DNA from: Stentor coeruleus
Lineage: Eukaryota; Ciliophora; Heterotrichea; Heterotrichida; Stentoridae
Direction: 5' to 3'
Length of the DNA stretch: 42,342 nucleotides
Assembly (NCBI GenBank): GCA_001970955.1
Contig: MPUH01000634.1
Span: 1 to 42,342 of the forward strand
Made by a program: the position numbers and the translations under genes. Positions 9,019 to 20,900 of this stretch are shown piece by piece. Position 1 is the first letter of the stretch, and the number at the start of each line of letters is the position of its first letter. The notes below the pieces were generated by a model. It did not search any database. It was given only the letters and a program-made list of their open reading frames with translations, and was not told the DNA's origin.

Positions 9019-10473
9019 ATGGAAGTATGCATTGTGGGTGGAGGTGTTTCAGGAATAATTTCAGCAAAGATAGCATTGAGCTATGGTTTGAAACCTGTCG
9101 TTCTAAATAAAACTCCAAATCCATGTGGAATATGGGCTCAGACAAGCTCAGCTATTTCGGAAAACACTAGAACTAATATTATAAAATTTCTTTTTACTTT
9201 TTCTGATTATTTATTTGATTTACCTGATTCTGATTATCCAACATACACTCAAGTTTATAATTACTTTATAGGTTATATGGACAAGCATAATCTTCACGAA
9301 TATTTTAATTACAATTGCGAGGTAATTTCAATAGATAAACTAGACGAGGGCTATATAGTAAAATGGAAAAAAGATGAAATAATTTATCAGAAGGTTTTTA
9401 AATATGTTATTATTGCAGTAGGGAGATTCTCAAAGCAATTAGTATCATTTAAAAATCTTTCAAAATTTAAAGGAATTGTTATAAAACGTGAAGAATATAT
9501 GACACCTGATACTTTTTCAGGAAAAAAAATTGTATGCATAGGGCAAAATACCATAAGTTCTAAAATGGCTACAGAAGGAATATCAACAGCCGCTTCAGTA
9601 GTTCAAATATATAGAAAATCATATACCATAAAGCATAAGCCATCAAAAAATATCCCATTAGGGCTATTATTAAGCAATTTAAATTGTGCAGATAGGCCTT
9701 ATAACATTTTATCATCAATTACAGAAAATCATGAAATAAATAGATTTTTTATAATGCTTTTTGGTAATCAAGGTGAAGTTAGTCCGAATATTCATATTGA
9801 AGATGAAAATATTCAAGATTTTCAAGGCAATTTAGATGGTCAAAATGCATATGTTAATGCTTTGGCTAATGGAAGTATTAGATTAATAAAGGGCGATGTT
9901 GAGGATTTTTATGAAAATGGAGTTTATTTGAATAATGGAAACCATATTGAAGCTGATGTTGTAATTATAAGCACAAGGTATTCAGTTGATTATTCTTTCC
10001 TTTCTGAGAATATACAGCAAGTCATCAATTATCGCATTGAAGACACTTTTATGCCAACTGCTTTGTTTAGAGGAATGTTTCACCCATCTTTAAAAGGCTT
10101 ATGTTTTGTAGGTAATTTTATCAGTGATACTTCTATCCGTTATGAATTATCTGCAGAAATAGGAATTAAGTATTTACTTGGAATGCTTGATATACCAGAA
10201 GAACAAATTATTTGTGGAGTTCAGCATGAAGAGTATATTAGAGATAATCTTAGGGATACAGGAATATCTTATACTTGTCAGTCGATGCTATATGAATGCC
10301 TTAGATTTCTTGGGAAAAAAATTGATGTTGAGTTTATTAAAAACGAACTTGGAATCATTAATTGTTTGATGTTACCTCAATTTTTGTATACTGAAAAGCA
10401 TGAAGTTAGGGAGCTTTGCCTTCAAGTTGTAAGTGAAATTAAAAAAAAATATCCATCTTATAATTTTAACTAG
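9019..10473 (+). CDS. Flavin-containing monooxygenase-like protein, copy 2 (diverged)
   Basis: The 484-aa frame is a tandem paralogue of copy 1 and aligns along its whole length with few gaps. I chose the Met at 9019 because it begins MEVCIVGGGVSG, matching copy 1; an in-frame ATG at 8959 would add 20 poorly conserved residues. The FAD motif GGGVSG is kept. Other signatures are further eroded: the fingerprint is FKGIVIKREEY (no His), the second nucleotide motif reads GQNTISSKMA, and the TGY motif has become STRYSVDY. It may bind FAD but use NADPH poorly, or have changed function. Full length without stops argues that it is still under selection. A dead third member lies at 665-1384, so this family has duplicated locally. 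Confidence 0.82.
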   Translation: MEVCIVGGGVSGIISAKIALSYGLKPVVLNKTPNPCGIWAQTSSAISENTRTNIIKFLFTFSDYLFDLPDSDYPTYTQVYNYFIGYMDKHNLHEYFNYNCEVISIDKLDEGYIVKWKKDEIIYQKVFKYVIIAVGRFSKQLVSFKNLSKFKGIVIKREEYMTPDTFSGKKIVCIGQNTISSKMATEGISTAASVVQIYRKSYTIKHKPSKNIPLGLLLSNLNCADRPYNILSSITENHEINRFFIMLFGNQGEVSPNIHIEDENIQDFQGNLDGQNAYVNALANGSIRLIKGDVEDFYENGVYLNNGNHIEADVVIISTRYSVDYSFLSENIQQVINYRIEDTFMPTALFRGMFHPSLKGLCFVGNFISDTSIRYELSAEIGIKYLLGMLDIPEEQIICGVQHEEYIRDNLRDTGISYTCQSMLYECLRFLGKKIDVEFIKNELGIINCLMLPQFLYTEKHEVRELCLQVVSEIKKKYPSYNFN

Positions 10474-11695
10474 ATTTATTATGGAATACTAAATATTGAA
10501 AAAAAAATTGATAGAAATCAATTAGAAATATTGTCCCAAACCCTTTAATACTACCAAAAACATTCCTTCATTCTATCTTGCAAACATCATCTATGACTTC
10601 CTAAAAAAATTGGCTTTATCGTATTCCTACCAATTTGACAAAACTTGTATAGAAATTAATAACTTTCTCAACCCATATTAAACCCAACTAAAACTTAAAC
10701 TACACTTCCCAATAACTTAAAATCCACAAAAAATCTTGCACTTCTCTATTTTTAAACCATAGTGAAATTTATGTCTTACATGCCAAAATTCTCATGGCAA
10801 ATTCAAAATTTACGTTAATTCTAATGAACTTAATATTTAAATCTTAGTTTTTGAACAATTTTTACTTAAAAAATTTCACAAAAATTCAATATTTGATGTT
10901 ACTGATAGGTATATGCTGACACGAAATGCTTTAAGCAATACTCAAGCGAAAATTCAAGAAATTAAAGATTTAGAACTAGTCTCTAAAAGTTTTGGAAGTA
11001 AGTTGAATTTTGCAAAAAAATAAGTGTTGTAAAAGTTATAATTTGAATACTTTAAATAAAAGTTTAAATTATTGGAAAAAAATTGTATAAAAACTAAGAG
11101 TGTTTTTAAATCAAAATATAGTGATGAGGATATGAATAGTTTATGGAAATATTAGAATCTTTAGGCTCTCTGGATGATTTGCTAAGCGACCAGACTGGGC
11201 GATGAGTATTTTAAGTTTAAAAGTTGGATTAATTCAAATTATTACGGTTTTTATTTAAATTGATTGTGTAGAATGCTTTGAATAAAGCCTTTTCAGGGTT
11301 TTACTTAGTAATTTTATATATAGTTTTTTTTTGGATGATGCTTATAAAACACTTAATCCTAAAGATTTCCCTCAATTTCCAATAAATAATATCTACACAA
11401 GATTACTCTCTAACTTATTATTTGACAGATTTTCATCATTTCGTATTCATTTTTTCCAACTGCATATCGATAGTCGCCAGTATTAACTAAACCTGTATTT
11501 TTTCCCCTACAACACAATATTCCTTTACTGAATCTCAATAATAAAATCATTCCTCTTCTAACATTCTCAATTATCTCAAATAAACTACAAACTCTTATTC
11601 TGTCTTATCCAAATTCTCAATCAAAAAAAAAACTTCAAAATGATATAAAGCATTCCTTACATCTAGACTAACAACGATTTACTAAAAACTCAAAT
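10474..11695. other. Intergenic, with a short protein-like fragment
   Basis: A 1.2-kb gap. A 57-codon open stretch at about 10850-11023 on the plus strand includes DRYMLTRNALSNTQAKIQEIKDLELVSK. It looks like a heptad coiled coil but has no good start and no recognisable parent. The rest is AT-rich; from 11340 to 11690 the plus strand is C-rich and G-poor. No RNA gene is seen. Confidence 0.3.
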
Positions 11696-12037
11696 TCAAT
11701 TAATATAATCTTTCCAGAAATCTCGCATGCACCCCAGATGTCCTGAACACTCCTCAGTTACCTTCAGGGCAGCTTCTAAGCTTTTTATTTTTTTCAGATA
11801 TTCCTGTTGGATTTTGTACTTCCTTACAGCTTCGTGGTCTTGTTGCACTGTGATACGCTTGATAAGCTCACGCAGGTCAAAAACAGTTGTCTGCAAACTA
11901 TCCCTTTCGGATTCTAAATGACTGATGGTTGCCTCATATAAGGCCTCTTTATTTAGTAAAGTCTGTGGCAGACTTGAAATTAGGGTTGTTTCGGAATGAC
12001 TTATATTTGCGTATTCGTTTTGGGAAATTATGCTCAT
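11696..12037 (-). CDS. Small coiled-coil protein
   Basis: The frame encodes 113 aa. After a polar N-terminus rich in Ser, Asn and Thr, residues about 28-95 form a plausible coiled coil with regular Leu/Ile/Val spacing (ISHLESERDSLQTTVFDLRE, then YLKKIKSLEAALKVTEEC). It ends in an aromatic basic tail (MRDFWKDYIN). Codon use resembles the neighbouring genes, and the reverse frame lacks protein character. No family is recognised; short coiled-coil proteins of this kind are common among ciliary and basal-body components, but that is only a suggestion. Confidence 0.55.
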   Translation of the reverse strand: MSIISQNEYANISHSETTLISSLPQTLLNKEALYEATISHLESERDSLQTTVFDLRELIKRITVQQDHEAVRKYKIQQEYLKKIKSLEAALKVTEECSGHLGCMRDFWKDYIN

Positions 12038-12980
12038 AACAGAAATAGTTTTTATAAATATGGAAGCTTTTAGTAATTAAGGTATTTTTCTCCTAGTTAG
12101 GACTTAAATATGGTAGGAAATTCTAACACTGAGGATAGGTTTTGTTTTATAGTGTTTCACTTTTGAAAGCAACTGGTGTTATTTTTTATGAAATTCTTTG
12201 GTGTTTTCCCATGAAAACTTTGTATTTTGAATTTATTTACTTATTAAATTTTTTGATAAAACCCTAACAATACTTTTAGCATAATTAAAGAAAAATCAAA
12301 GAATTCTCACAGGATTTTTAATATCAAAGCATTCACACAATTTTATACTCTTCACTTATGTGCTTTGGGATAATTGTGTGGAATTTTGAAAACTTAAAAT
12401 TATATGAATGATTTAAATTATTTTTTTTTGAGTTGCAAAGTCATTGATTATTGCATTTAGAAATGATTTAATTAATATTTATAGGATTTTTAGCAGGATA
12501 CACATAAATGAGTTAAATAATTTAGCAATATTTATTTGAATTTTTGAATGCAAGTGACAAAAGAAATGTGATAAAAAATGTATTGCTCAATTTGCAAATA
12601 TTACTTAGTAGCATATATTTTTCTTATATTTTCTCTTATTGCTTAGATTTAGAAAATGTTTATATCTTTATAAACTTTTAAACTCTATCTAAATTCCCTT
12701 ANAAAATACATATTAATAACAAATAAATCCTAAACTTTTAAACTCTATCTAAATTCCCTTAAATAATGTCACAAAAAAAATAACTTAAAATTTGTCCAAT
12801 CAAATAAAAAAAGCAATTTCTCATACAAGTACTAATTATTTACTTTTAAACCAATCATTAATCAGAAATAAATCTCGAAAATAAAAAAATCCTCCATATA
12901 ATCCTCACCTTATCAAACTCATTATTGACTAACTAAACCCTTACATACTTCATATTTCATCTCTTAAAATCCTCAAGAAA
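12038..12980. other. Divergent intergenic region
   Basis: This 943-bp gap separates the minus-strand coiled-coil gene from the plus-strand QRICH2-like gene, so it should hold both promoters. Near 12038 the plus strand is G/T-rich; near 12780-12980 it is A/C-rich and G-poor, so both coding strands see an A/C-rich leader. It also contains an imperfectly resolved duplication (12671-12761). No coding frame is visible. Confidence 0.45.
12671..12761. repeat. 31-bp direct repeat next to an ambiguous base
   Basis: The sequence at 12671-12701 is repeated exactly at 12731-12761, a 60-bp step. The only ambiguous base in the window, an n at 12702, directly follows the first copy. This could be a small tandem duplication or an assembly join at a repeat. 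Confidence 0.75.
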
Positions 12981-14864
12981 ATGTCAAACTCGAATATCAG
13001 GATTACCGAAAGTCGCTCATATTCCTCAAGCCGTTCCTCAAAACTAGATGTTCAACCAGTCATCCCATCACCTTTACCCCAAGCTCCCTTAATGTCTTTT
13101 GACTTACACTTCGATACCCTCAAGGTAATAGTAATTCAGGACTACTTAAATAACGTTACTACAATAGTTAATCAACAAGGCCATGTGATAAAAACCATCG
13201 TTGAAGAGCTTAAAACTAGGGTTACTACAACAGATATTATCGAAATTTTTGCTTCAGTTAGCAATGTTGTACCTCCTGAACTTGGTAGATCCACAGCAGG
13301 CAAAACTGGAGATGAATGGAAAGATACTATAACAGGTGCAGTGCAAAAAATAGGCTTGATGGGTGAAAGACTTGTGGATTTATCAAATTTTAAGCTTCAG
13401 ACTCAAGAAACTATACATGGAATAAATACTCAACTAAAGACCAAAGCTGAGATTTCGTATGTGAAAAAGAAGAATAAGGCTGTGAAAAAAAAACTTATGG
13501 ATGAATTGAAGACTAGGCAAGACCTTATTATGAATCATATAAAGGATGAAGATGATATTTTGGCTGCGAGAATTAATGAGTTGAATAAAAAGTTCGCTGA
13601 TTTGGAGTTGAATACTTTTTGGAAACTTAAAGATGTAGAAGATTTGCTTAAAGTTAGGGTTAATGAAAAGTATGTTGCAGATGCTATTGCAGGTCTCGAG
13701 GAACGACTAAAGAAAAATCTTGACGATATGAACAGAGGCAGTCTAAGCAAACTTGAAAGGCATATAAAAGAACTTGAAAAAGAATTAGAAAAACTAGCAA
13801 TTGATCAAGCCAGCAAGATAAAAGCATTAAAAGAGGATGTCTATGAAAAGTAATGTTTATTCAGCCTAAACAAAAAATCAACAATCACAGACATGCTAAA
13901 CCTTCAAAAAGAACTAGAAATGCTTGCTAAATCTATAAAATCATTCCATGACTCAAATTACTCAACAAAAATCGCTGACCTTACCGCAAAACTAGCTAAA
14001 CTTGAAGAACTTCTTAAAGCTTTGAATTCTAAAATAAGCGATGAAAATTTTTCAGAAGAGATTGAAGGATTAAAATCCGCTTTAGATCTTATGAAATATG
14101 AACTCGATAAAAAAGCTGATAAAAACTTAATCGCTGATATGTATTCTAAAGGTAACGAGCCTAAACAAGACCAGGTACAAGAAAAGCATGATTTCAACGA
14201 GTTTTGGAAGTTCAGAGAAAAAACCATGGAACAAATCAAAACTATTGAGAACCGTATCGAAAAACTCATGAAGAACTCAGAACTAACAGGCATAAAAAAA
14301 ATTCTCAACACAAAAGCCAATGAAGAAGAAGTCAAAGGCGAACTAAGTTCTCACGGTTTTAAAATCATAGAAATTGACAGTTTAGTAAATCAACATTCAA
14401 AAGACATAGAAGGTCTTATCGGCATGATAAAAAAGCTTAATATGACATTTTCTGATTTTTCTTCTCAATCAGGACTAGCACTAATAGGCCGTAAACAAGC
14501 AAATCCTCAAATTTGTTTATCCTGTGGTCGTGGGGACACAAATTTTGCCCCTATTCAAGCACATGTTATGGGTAAAGATGGGAAGATTTATAAAGCTGAT
14601 GCGTCAATAGGCAAATCAGTAAAGCAGTTCGATTTAGAAGCTTATGAAACTGGGGCTGAGGTTTTTGCAATGGACACACACGAACATGCGCATTTTAGAA
14701 GGTGGGAAGATACTGAAGTAAGAGAGTCAAGAGAAATCAAAGAAGTTAGAGAAGTAAAGAAAATACCTTTAAATGTTGTCTTAGGAAAGGAAAGGAAGAG
14801 CTCTTCGATGCTGCCTTCAGCTAAAAATGTTCGGCCACAAAGTGCTAAAACTAATTTCCACTAA
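12981..14864 (+). CDS. QRICH2/DUF4795-like coiled-coil ciliary protein, two exons
   Basis: The spliced product is 622 aa: exon 1 is 12981-13849 and exon 2 is 13865-14864. Unspliced, the frame stops at TAA 13851; removal of a 15-nt intron fuses two long coiled-coil frames without a gap. The N-terminus is Ser/Pro-rich. Residues about 100-480 are mostly charged heptad coiled coil with repeated KKNKAVKKKLMDELK-type blocks. Near residue 506 there is a CxxC motif (QICLSCGRGD), followed by a basic, disordered tail. Coiled coil plus a late CLSC motif is the layout of DUF4795 proteins such as QRICH2 and C16orf96, known from sperm flagella. The assignment is by pattern only. It converges on the giant gene, 75 bp away. 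Confidence 0.78.
13850..13864 (+). other. 15-nt spliceosomal intron in QRICH2-like gene
   Basis: It reads GTAATGTTTATTCAG, exactly 15 nt with GT and AG ends. It interrupts an Asn codon (phase 2) and carries an in-frame TAA. Splicing joins YEN to LNKKSTITDMLNLQKE in the correct frame. Confidence 0.92.
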
Positions 14865-14939
14865 TAAAATGCCGATTATCAATAACTTATATGAAAATTC
14901 TAATAAAATTATTGTTGTTATAGAATATATATTGGTTTT

Positions 14940-17900
14940 TTAGAATACTCTGCTGATTTTCACTTTGAGTTTCTCTTTCACATAGTCATACCATTTATTG
15001 AAAGGAATGCCTTCTTGGGTTACTTTTTCATAAAAAAACTCAACAGGGATTTTACCAATATTATCTCTGTTTCTAGCATTGAGTTTAATACTTTGACAAG
15101 TCTGTATATATCTTACAAGGACGAAAAAATCTTTTATTGGATCGCGATTGAATATATGGTCGCTGATTGCTGTAACACTACGTATTGAGTCTCGGGGATT
15201 CTTTTCTGGTGGGAATGGAAGAGTAAATGCATGTTTCAAGCTTGGTTTTGAGTTTATATGGGTATGCAGGATATTTGGCTGTATATGAAGTTTTGTATAA
15301 GAAAAACTTGAGAAAATTCTTGTGGCTTGGAGAATGAGATGCTTTTTGTGAGGATGGAAAGTGATATTTTTTGTTAATGAAATTTTTAATGGTTTTGGAT
15401 TTGGTGTATTGATAAAAGAGATTACTGGAATTTTGGTTGTTTTAAGTTTTTTAGTAAGGCTTTTGTAATAGAAGATTTCAAGACTTAGTTCAGGAGTTTG
15501 AGTTATTTCAGGGAAGGATGTAGGGGAAATAGTAATAGTTTCTATATGCTGTATAGTTAAAGATATACTTAAATGGTGAGTTTTGGAGAGATTGTCTACC
15601 TGATCAGAATCAGAGGATTCATCTTGAGAAACTTTTTCATCGTAAAAAGAAAGTGAAGGGTCGTAGTAACTAAAAGAGTTTGATTTTTTACATGAGTTTT
15701 TATGATATTTCGATGATATTCGGTTTTCATTATAACATTGAATTTCTTCTAATATTTGCCCACTGATTTCTTGAGTACTTCTTATATTATTTGATTCATC
15801 TAAAGTAATCTGCTCATTATTATTAGATAATATTTTGTTAGATTGGATTGAATATTTACAAGATTTATTTGATGAAGTTGTAATAATTAATTGTTCTAAG
15901 CACTCAGGACATTGTAAATCAGTCATAGTAACATTTTTAGGAGTTATTTCTGTACTAAGACTAGGCTGGCGACGTGTTTTTAGTTTTGGAATTCTTTTTA
16001 TCGGGTTTATTATTAGTGATGACTCTTTATACATACTAAATTGATGATTGGATTTATTTTTTTCAATAGGCTCAGGGTTATAAATACGCATAGGAGGAGT
16101 TGCTGGAGTATTGCAAAGTTGTAAGGTAAAAATTAAAGATTTTGATGGTAAATAGCTTGTTGAGTTAGTTTGAGAATTAGATGAATAACTAAAAGGGATG
16201 TTGAGAAGTGAATGATTATGAATAGTGAGAGTTGAAATTGCAGGCTCATAAGAAAGTATTCGATTTTTGCATATGTCTAATTTTTTTATATTGGAGATGA
16301 TCTTGTAATTAGAAACAGCTAAAGGCATTTTATGTGAAATTACAAGACTAGGGTTTGATTGGAGAGATGAAAAAGAATTTTCTTGAGTCTGTGAGTTCAT
16401 ATGAGAAAATATTTTATGATTATGAATTGAGGTTTTGAATGTTTGAACAATTAAACACTTAGAAAGGTTAGATCTGTTCATATATTGTGGAGAGTAGCCA
16501 TGATTAGTTTCTAAACTTATTTTGGCTTGTGATTTTATGATTACTGGTGTTGAGGCAAATAGGCTGTGATTTATTATTTTAGGGAAAACTGTGGTTGAAT
16601 AACCTTCTGATATACCTAGATGAATAGTCTTGTTTTTAGGTCTATAGCTAGTTATAATGCAGTCACTTAACTCAAGCTTGCACTTAAAACTTTTAACCAT
16701 TTTCTTAAATAAATGCAATTTTTCTTCAGTTAGTACTTTTTTATAATCTCCATTAAAAAGACTTAAAAATTGCTGTTCTGAAGTTTGTGTGCTAATTTCT
16801 TGTGACTGTTTTGTATTAACCAAACTTATAATCATACTTGGATCTGCTTCCAACATAAATTTCTCTCTTTTATCTATACCAGTGCAACAAACCCCTTTAT
16901 ATCTTTTCCTCTTCAGTATATTTGTATATGAAAAAGAATTCTGCAAGGCAAACTCCAATCTCACAGCAACAGGTAAATATGAGCATGAATTTTGTGAAAA
17001 TATTCCAAATCCTTCAATATTCTTCATAGTTTTAATTATCAAATGTGAATTCATTTGAGTTGAAATATTTAATTCATGTCGGATAGGTTGAACCATCAAA
17101 TGCTCACAGTTTTCTTTAGAAATATTTAATTCATGTCTGATAGGTTGAATTATCAAATGCTCGCAATTTTCTTTAGAAATATTTAATTCATATTGGAGAG
17201 GTTGAACTATCAAATGCTCGCAGTTCTCTTTAGAAATATTTAATTCATGTCGGAGAGGTTGAACTATCAAATGCTCGCAGTTCTCTTTAGAAATATTTAA
17301 TTCACGTCGGATAGGTTGAATTATCAAATGCTCGCAGTTCTCTTTAGAAAAATTTAATTCATGTCGGATAGGTTGAATTATCAAATGCTCGCAGTTCTCT
17401 TTAGAAAAGTTTAATTCATGTCTGATAGGTTGAATTATCAAATGCTCGCAGTTTTCTTTAGAAATATTTAATTCATATTGGAGAGGCTGAACTATCAAAT
17501 GCTCGCAGTTTTCTTTAGAAATATTTAATTCATATTGGAGAGGTTGAACTATCAAATGCTCGCAGTTCTCTTTAGAAATATTTAATTCATGTCGGATAGG
17601 TTGAATTATCAAATGCTCACAGTTCTCTTTAGAAATATCAAGTCTTTCTATAAATTTATTTGGACTAATAAGAAATTGTGATGAATTTTCATAAGATAAA
17701 CCTCTCCTTTGAAAATAAGGCATGGGATAAAAATTCATTGTCGGGTCTTTGCATTTTAAATGCAAAGATTGATTTTGAGCAAATGCAAGAAATCTTTGTT
17801 CTTTAGTTTGAATGCCTGCTGAAGATAGTTGTGTATGCTTTGCAATTATAAATGATTTCTGAGACTCAATTGATAATTTTTCTAGTTTGCTGGGTGGAAA

Positions 17901-20900
17901 ATAACAATTGTGGCTGAGTGAGCTTTGTTTAACTAAAGACTTTATGATGATAGGATTAGATGCGAATAAGCTGTTTTCAGTGAATTTAGGGAATATAGTT
18001 GTTGAATAGCCGATGGAAATTCCAAGTTTTTTAGGTTTTATCTTAGGCCTGTAGTTTGTTGTTATTGATTCAGTTGACATTAGTTGAGATTTGTAGTTTT
18101 TTATAGGTTTTCGGAATAACTTTATTTTTTCTTCGGTTTGTACCTTTTTATAATCTCCATTAAAAATACTTAAAAATTGCTGTTCTGAAGTTTGTGTGCT
18201 CATCTCTTGTGACTGATTCTCACTAATCAAATTAACAATCATATTCGGATCTGTTTCAAACACAAACTTTTCTCTTTTATCTATACGAATACAACTAATT
18301 TCTTTGCATTTCATTTTCTTCAATTCATTTTTATAAGAAAAAGAATTCTGCAAAACAAACTCCACCCTCTCAGGAACAGGCATATACGAATATGTATTCT
18401 GTGATAAAATTTCAAATCCTTCAGTATTTTTTACAGCTTTAATTATCAAATGTGAAGTCATTTGAGCCGAAATACTTAATTCATGTTTGGCAGGTTTAAC
18501 AATCAAATTCTCGCAGTTCTCTTTAGAAATATGAAGTCTTTCTATAAATTTAGTTGGACCAATAATAAATTGTGATGAATTTTCGCAAGATAATATTTTT
18601 CTTTGAGAATAAATCATAGGATAAAAGCTTATCGTTGGGTCCTTAGCTTTAAAATGCAAAGATTGATTTTGGGCAAATGTTAGATATCTTTGTTCATTAG
18701 TTTGAATACTTTTTGAAGATAATTTTTTGTGCTTTATAACTATAATTGATTTCTGAGACTCAATCGATAATTTTTCTAGTTTGTTGGATGGAAAATAACT
18801 GCAGTGATTGAGTGAACTTTGTCTAACTAAAGATTTTATGATGATAGGTTTAGATCTGAACAAGCCATTTTCTGCTATTTTAGGGAAAATTGATGTTGAG
18901 AAGCCGATGGAAATACCGAGTACTTTAGTTTTTTTCTTAGGCCTGTAGTTTATTATTGTAGATTCTGTTGATTGTAGTTTGGATTTATAGTTTTTAATAG
19001 GTTTTTGGAACAGTTTTATTTTTTGTTCAGTTTGCCATTTTTTATAGTCCCCGCATACCAAACTTAAGAAAGGTTTTTCTGATGTTTGCGTGCTCATTTC
19101 TTGTGGCTGTTTAGAATTTATATAAGGAATATTAATACCTAGTCCTGATTCACAGACAAATTTAAGTCTTTTATTCAGTCCTTCAAAATTCATATTTTCA
19201 GATTTCATTGGTTTTAATAAGCTTTTATGACAAAATGAATTATGGAAAGATAAAATTATTGTTTTTGGAATTGGTACATAAGAATATGTTAACTGAGAAG
19301 ATATGGCAAAATTTTCAATATTCTTTATTGGTTTGATAAGCAAATATGATGAGTAATCAGATGATATATTTAATAAAGGAATAATTGGGGCTATTAACAA
19401 ACTCTTATTGTTATCTTTAAAAATCTTTAGTTTTTTTAGAAACTTTGTTGGACTAATAAGTAAATCTGATGATGTTTGAGTTGTTAGCGACTGTTTTTTA
19501 TATGAGAATACATTGATGCTATTGATTTTTAAAGGCTCTTTATATTCAAAATATAAAGAAGGGTTCTGATTAAGTGAAAGAAATCCTTGCTCTTTTACTT
19601 GGATACCAGCCGAAGATGATTTTTTATATTTTTTAATTTTTAATGGAGTTTGAGTTTCTATTGAAAAATTATCTCGTTTATTTTGTGGGAAATAATCATA
19701 TACTAAATTCGAAACAACTTTAATTGGAGCTTTTATTACCACAGAACTAGATATAAATAAACTGTTTTCTTTAGTTTTAGGGAAGATTGATGCTAAATTG
19801 CAAGAAGAAATATCTAATATTTTTATTTTCTTCTTTGGATTGTAGCTGATAGTTTCTGATTCACTAGTGAAAAGTTTAGTTTTAAAGCTTTTTATTGACT
19901 TTTTGTAAAGCTTTATGTTTTGCTGGGTTAAAACTTTTTTATACTCTCCATTGACTAGGGTTAAAAATGATCTTTCTGAAGTTTGAGTGCTTATTTCTTG
20001 TGGTTGCTTTGTATTTATATAAGGAATATTTATATCAGTACAGACTTCATATCCAAAATTAAGCCGTTTATCTATTGAGTGGCAATGCATCAGAGTTGAT
20101 TTACTAGACTTTATTTTTGGTTTATGAGAAAATGATTCTTGAATATATAAAGATAATGTTTTTTCCAGTGGGATATAAGAAGTTATACTTTGTGAGGATA
20201 TTCTCATTGATTCTAAGTTCTTTTTTGGGCAAATAAGTAACTGTTGAGAGCTTTCAGATATCATTTCAAGAGTTGGTTTTATTGGTTTTATTAGCAAATT
20301 TGATGAGATTTGGTTATGGACGTTAAGCCTTTCCAAGAATTTTGTCCGATTTATAAGCAAATTACCCAAATTGTGACATGCTAATATTGGCTTATTTCTA
20401 TAGGAAATTGGATTTAAGTTTAAAGATAAATGCTCTTTATGTTTTATATATAAGGATTCATTTTTTGAGAATGTAAGAAATCCTTGTTCTTTAGCTTGAG
20501 TACATTCTGACTTGAAGTTTTTGTATTTAATAATTCTTATTGGTCGCTGGGGTTCGATTGAGAAATTTTCTTGTTTTTTATGAGGAATATAACTAAAACT
20601 TTTTTGCAATAAAAGTTTAATTGGGGATTTTATAATAACAGGTTTGGGGATAAATAAACTGCTTTTTATGGTTTTAGGGAAAATTGTGGTAGAATGACCT
20701 TTTGAAATACTCATGAACTTTTGTGGCAGCTGAGGTATATAACTTGATACTGAATTGTTACTAAATATAAGTTTGGTGCTATAGTTTTTAACTGTATTTT
20801 TAACTATTTTCAATGCTTCCTCAGTTTGGAATTTTTTATAATCACATTTCACTAAAGTCAAAAAGGATTCTTCAGATGTTTGGGTACTTATTTCCTGAGG

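Noticed and set aside
17073-17642. CRISPR-like array
   Set aside because: The ten 57-bp units are contiguous, lack unique spacers and stay in frame inside a gene.
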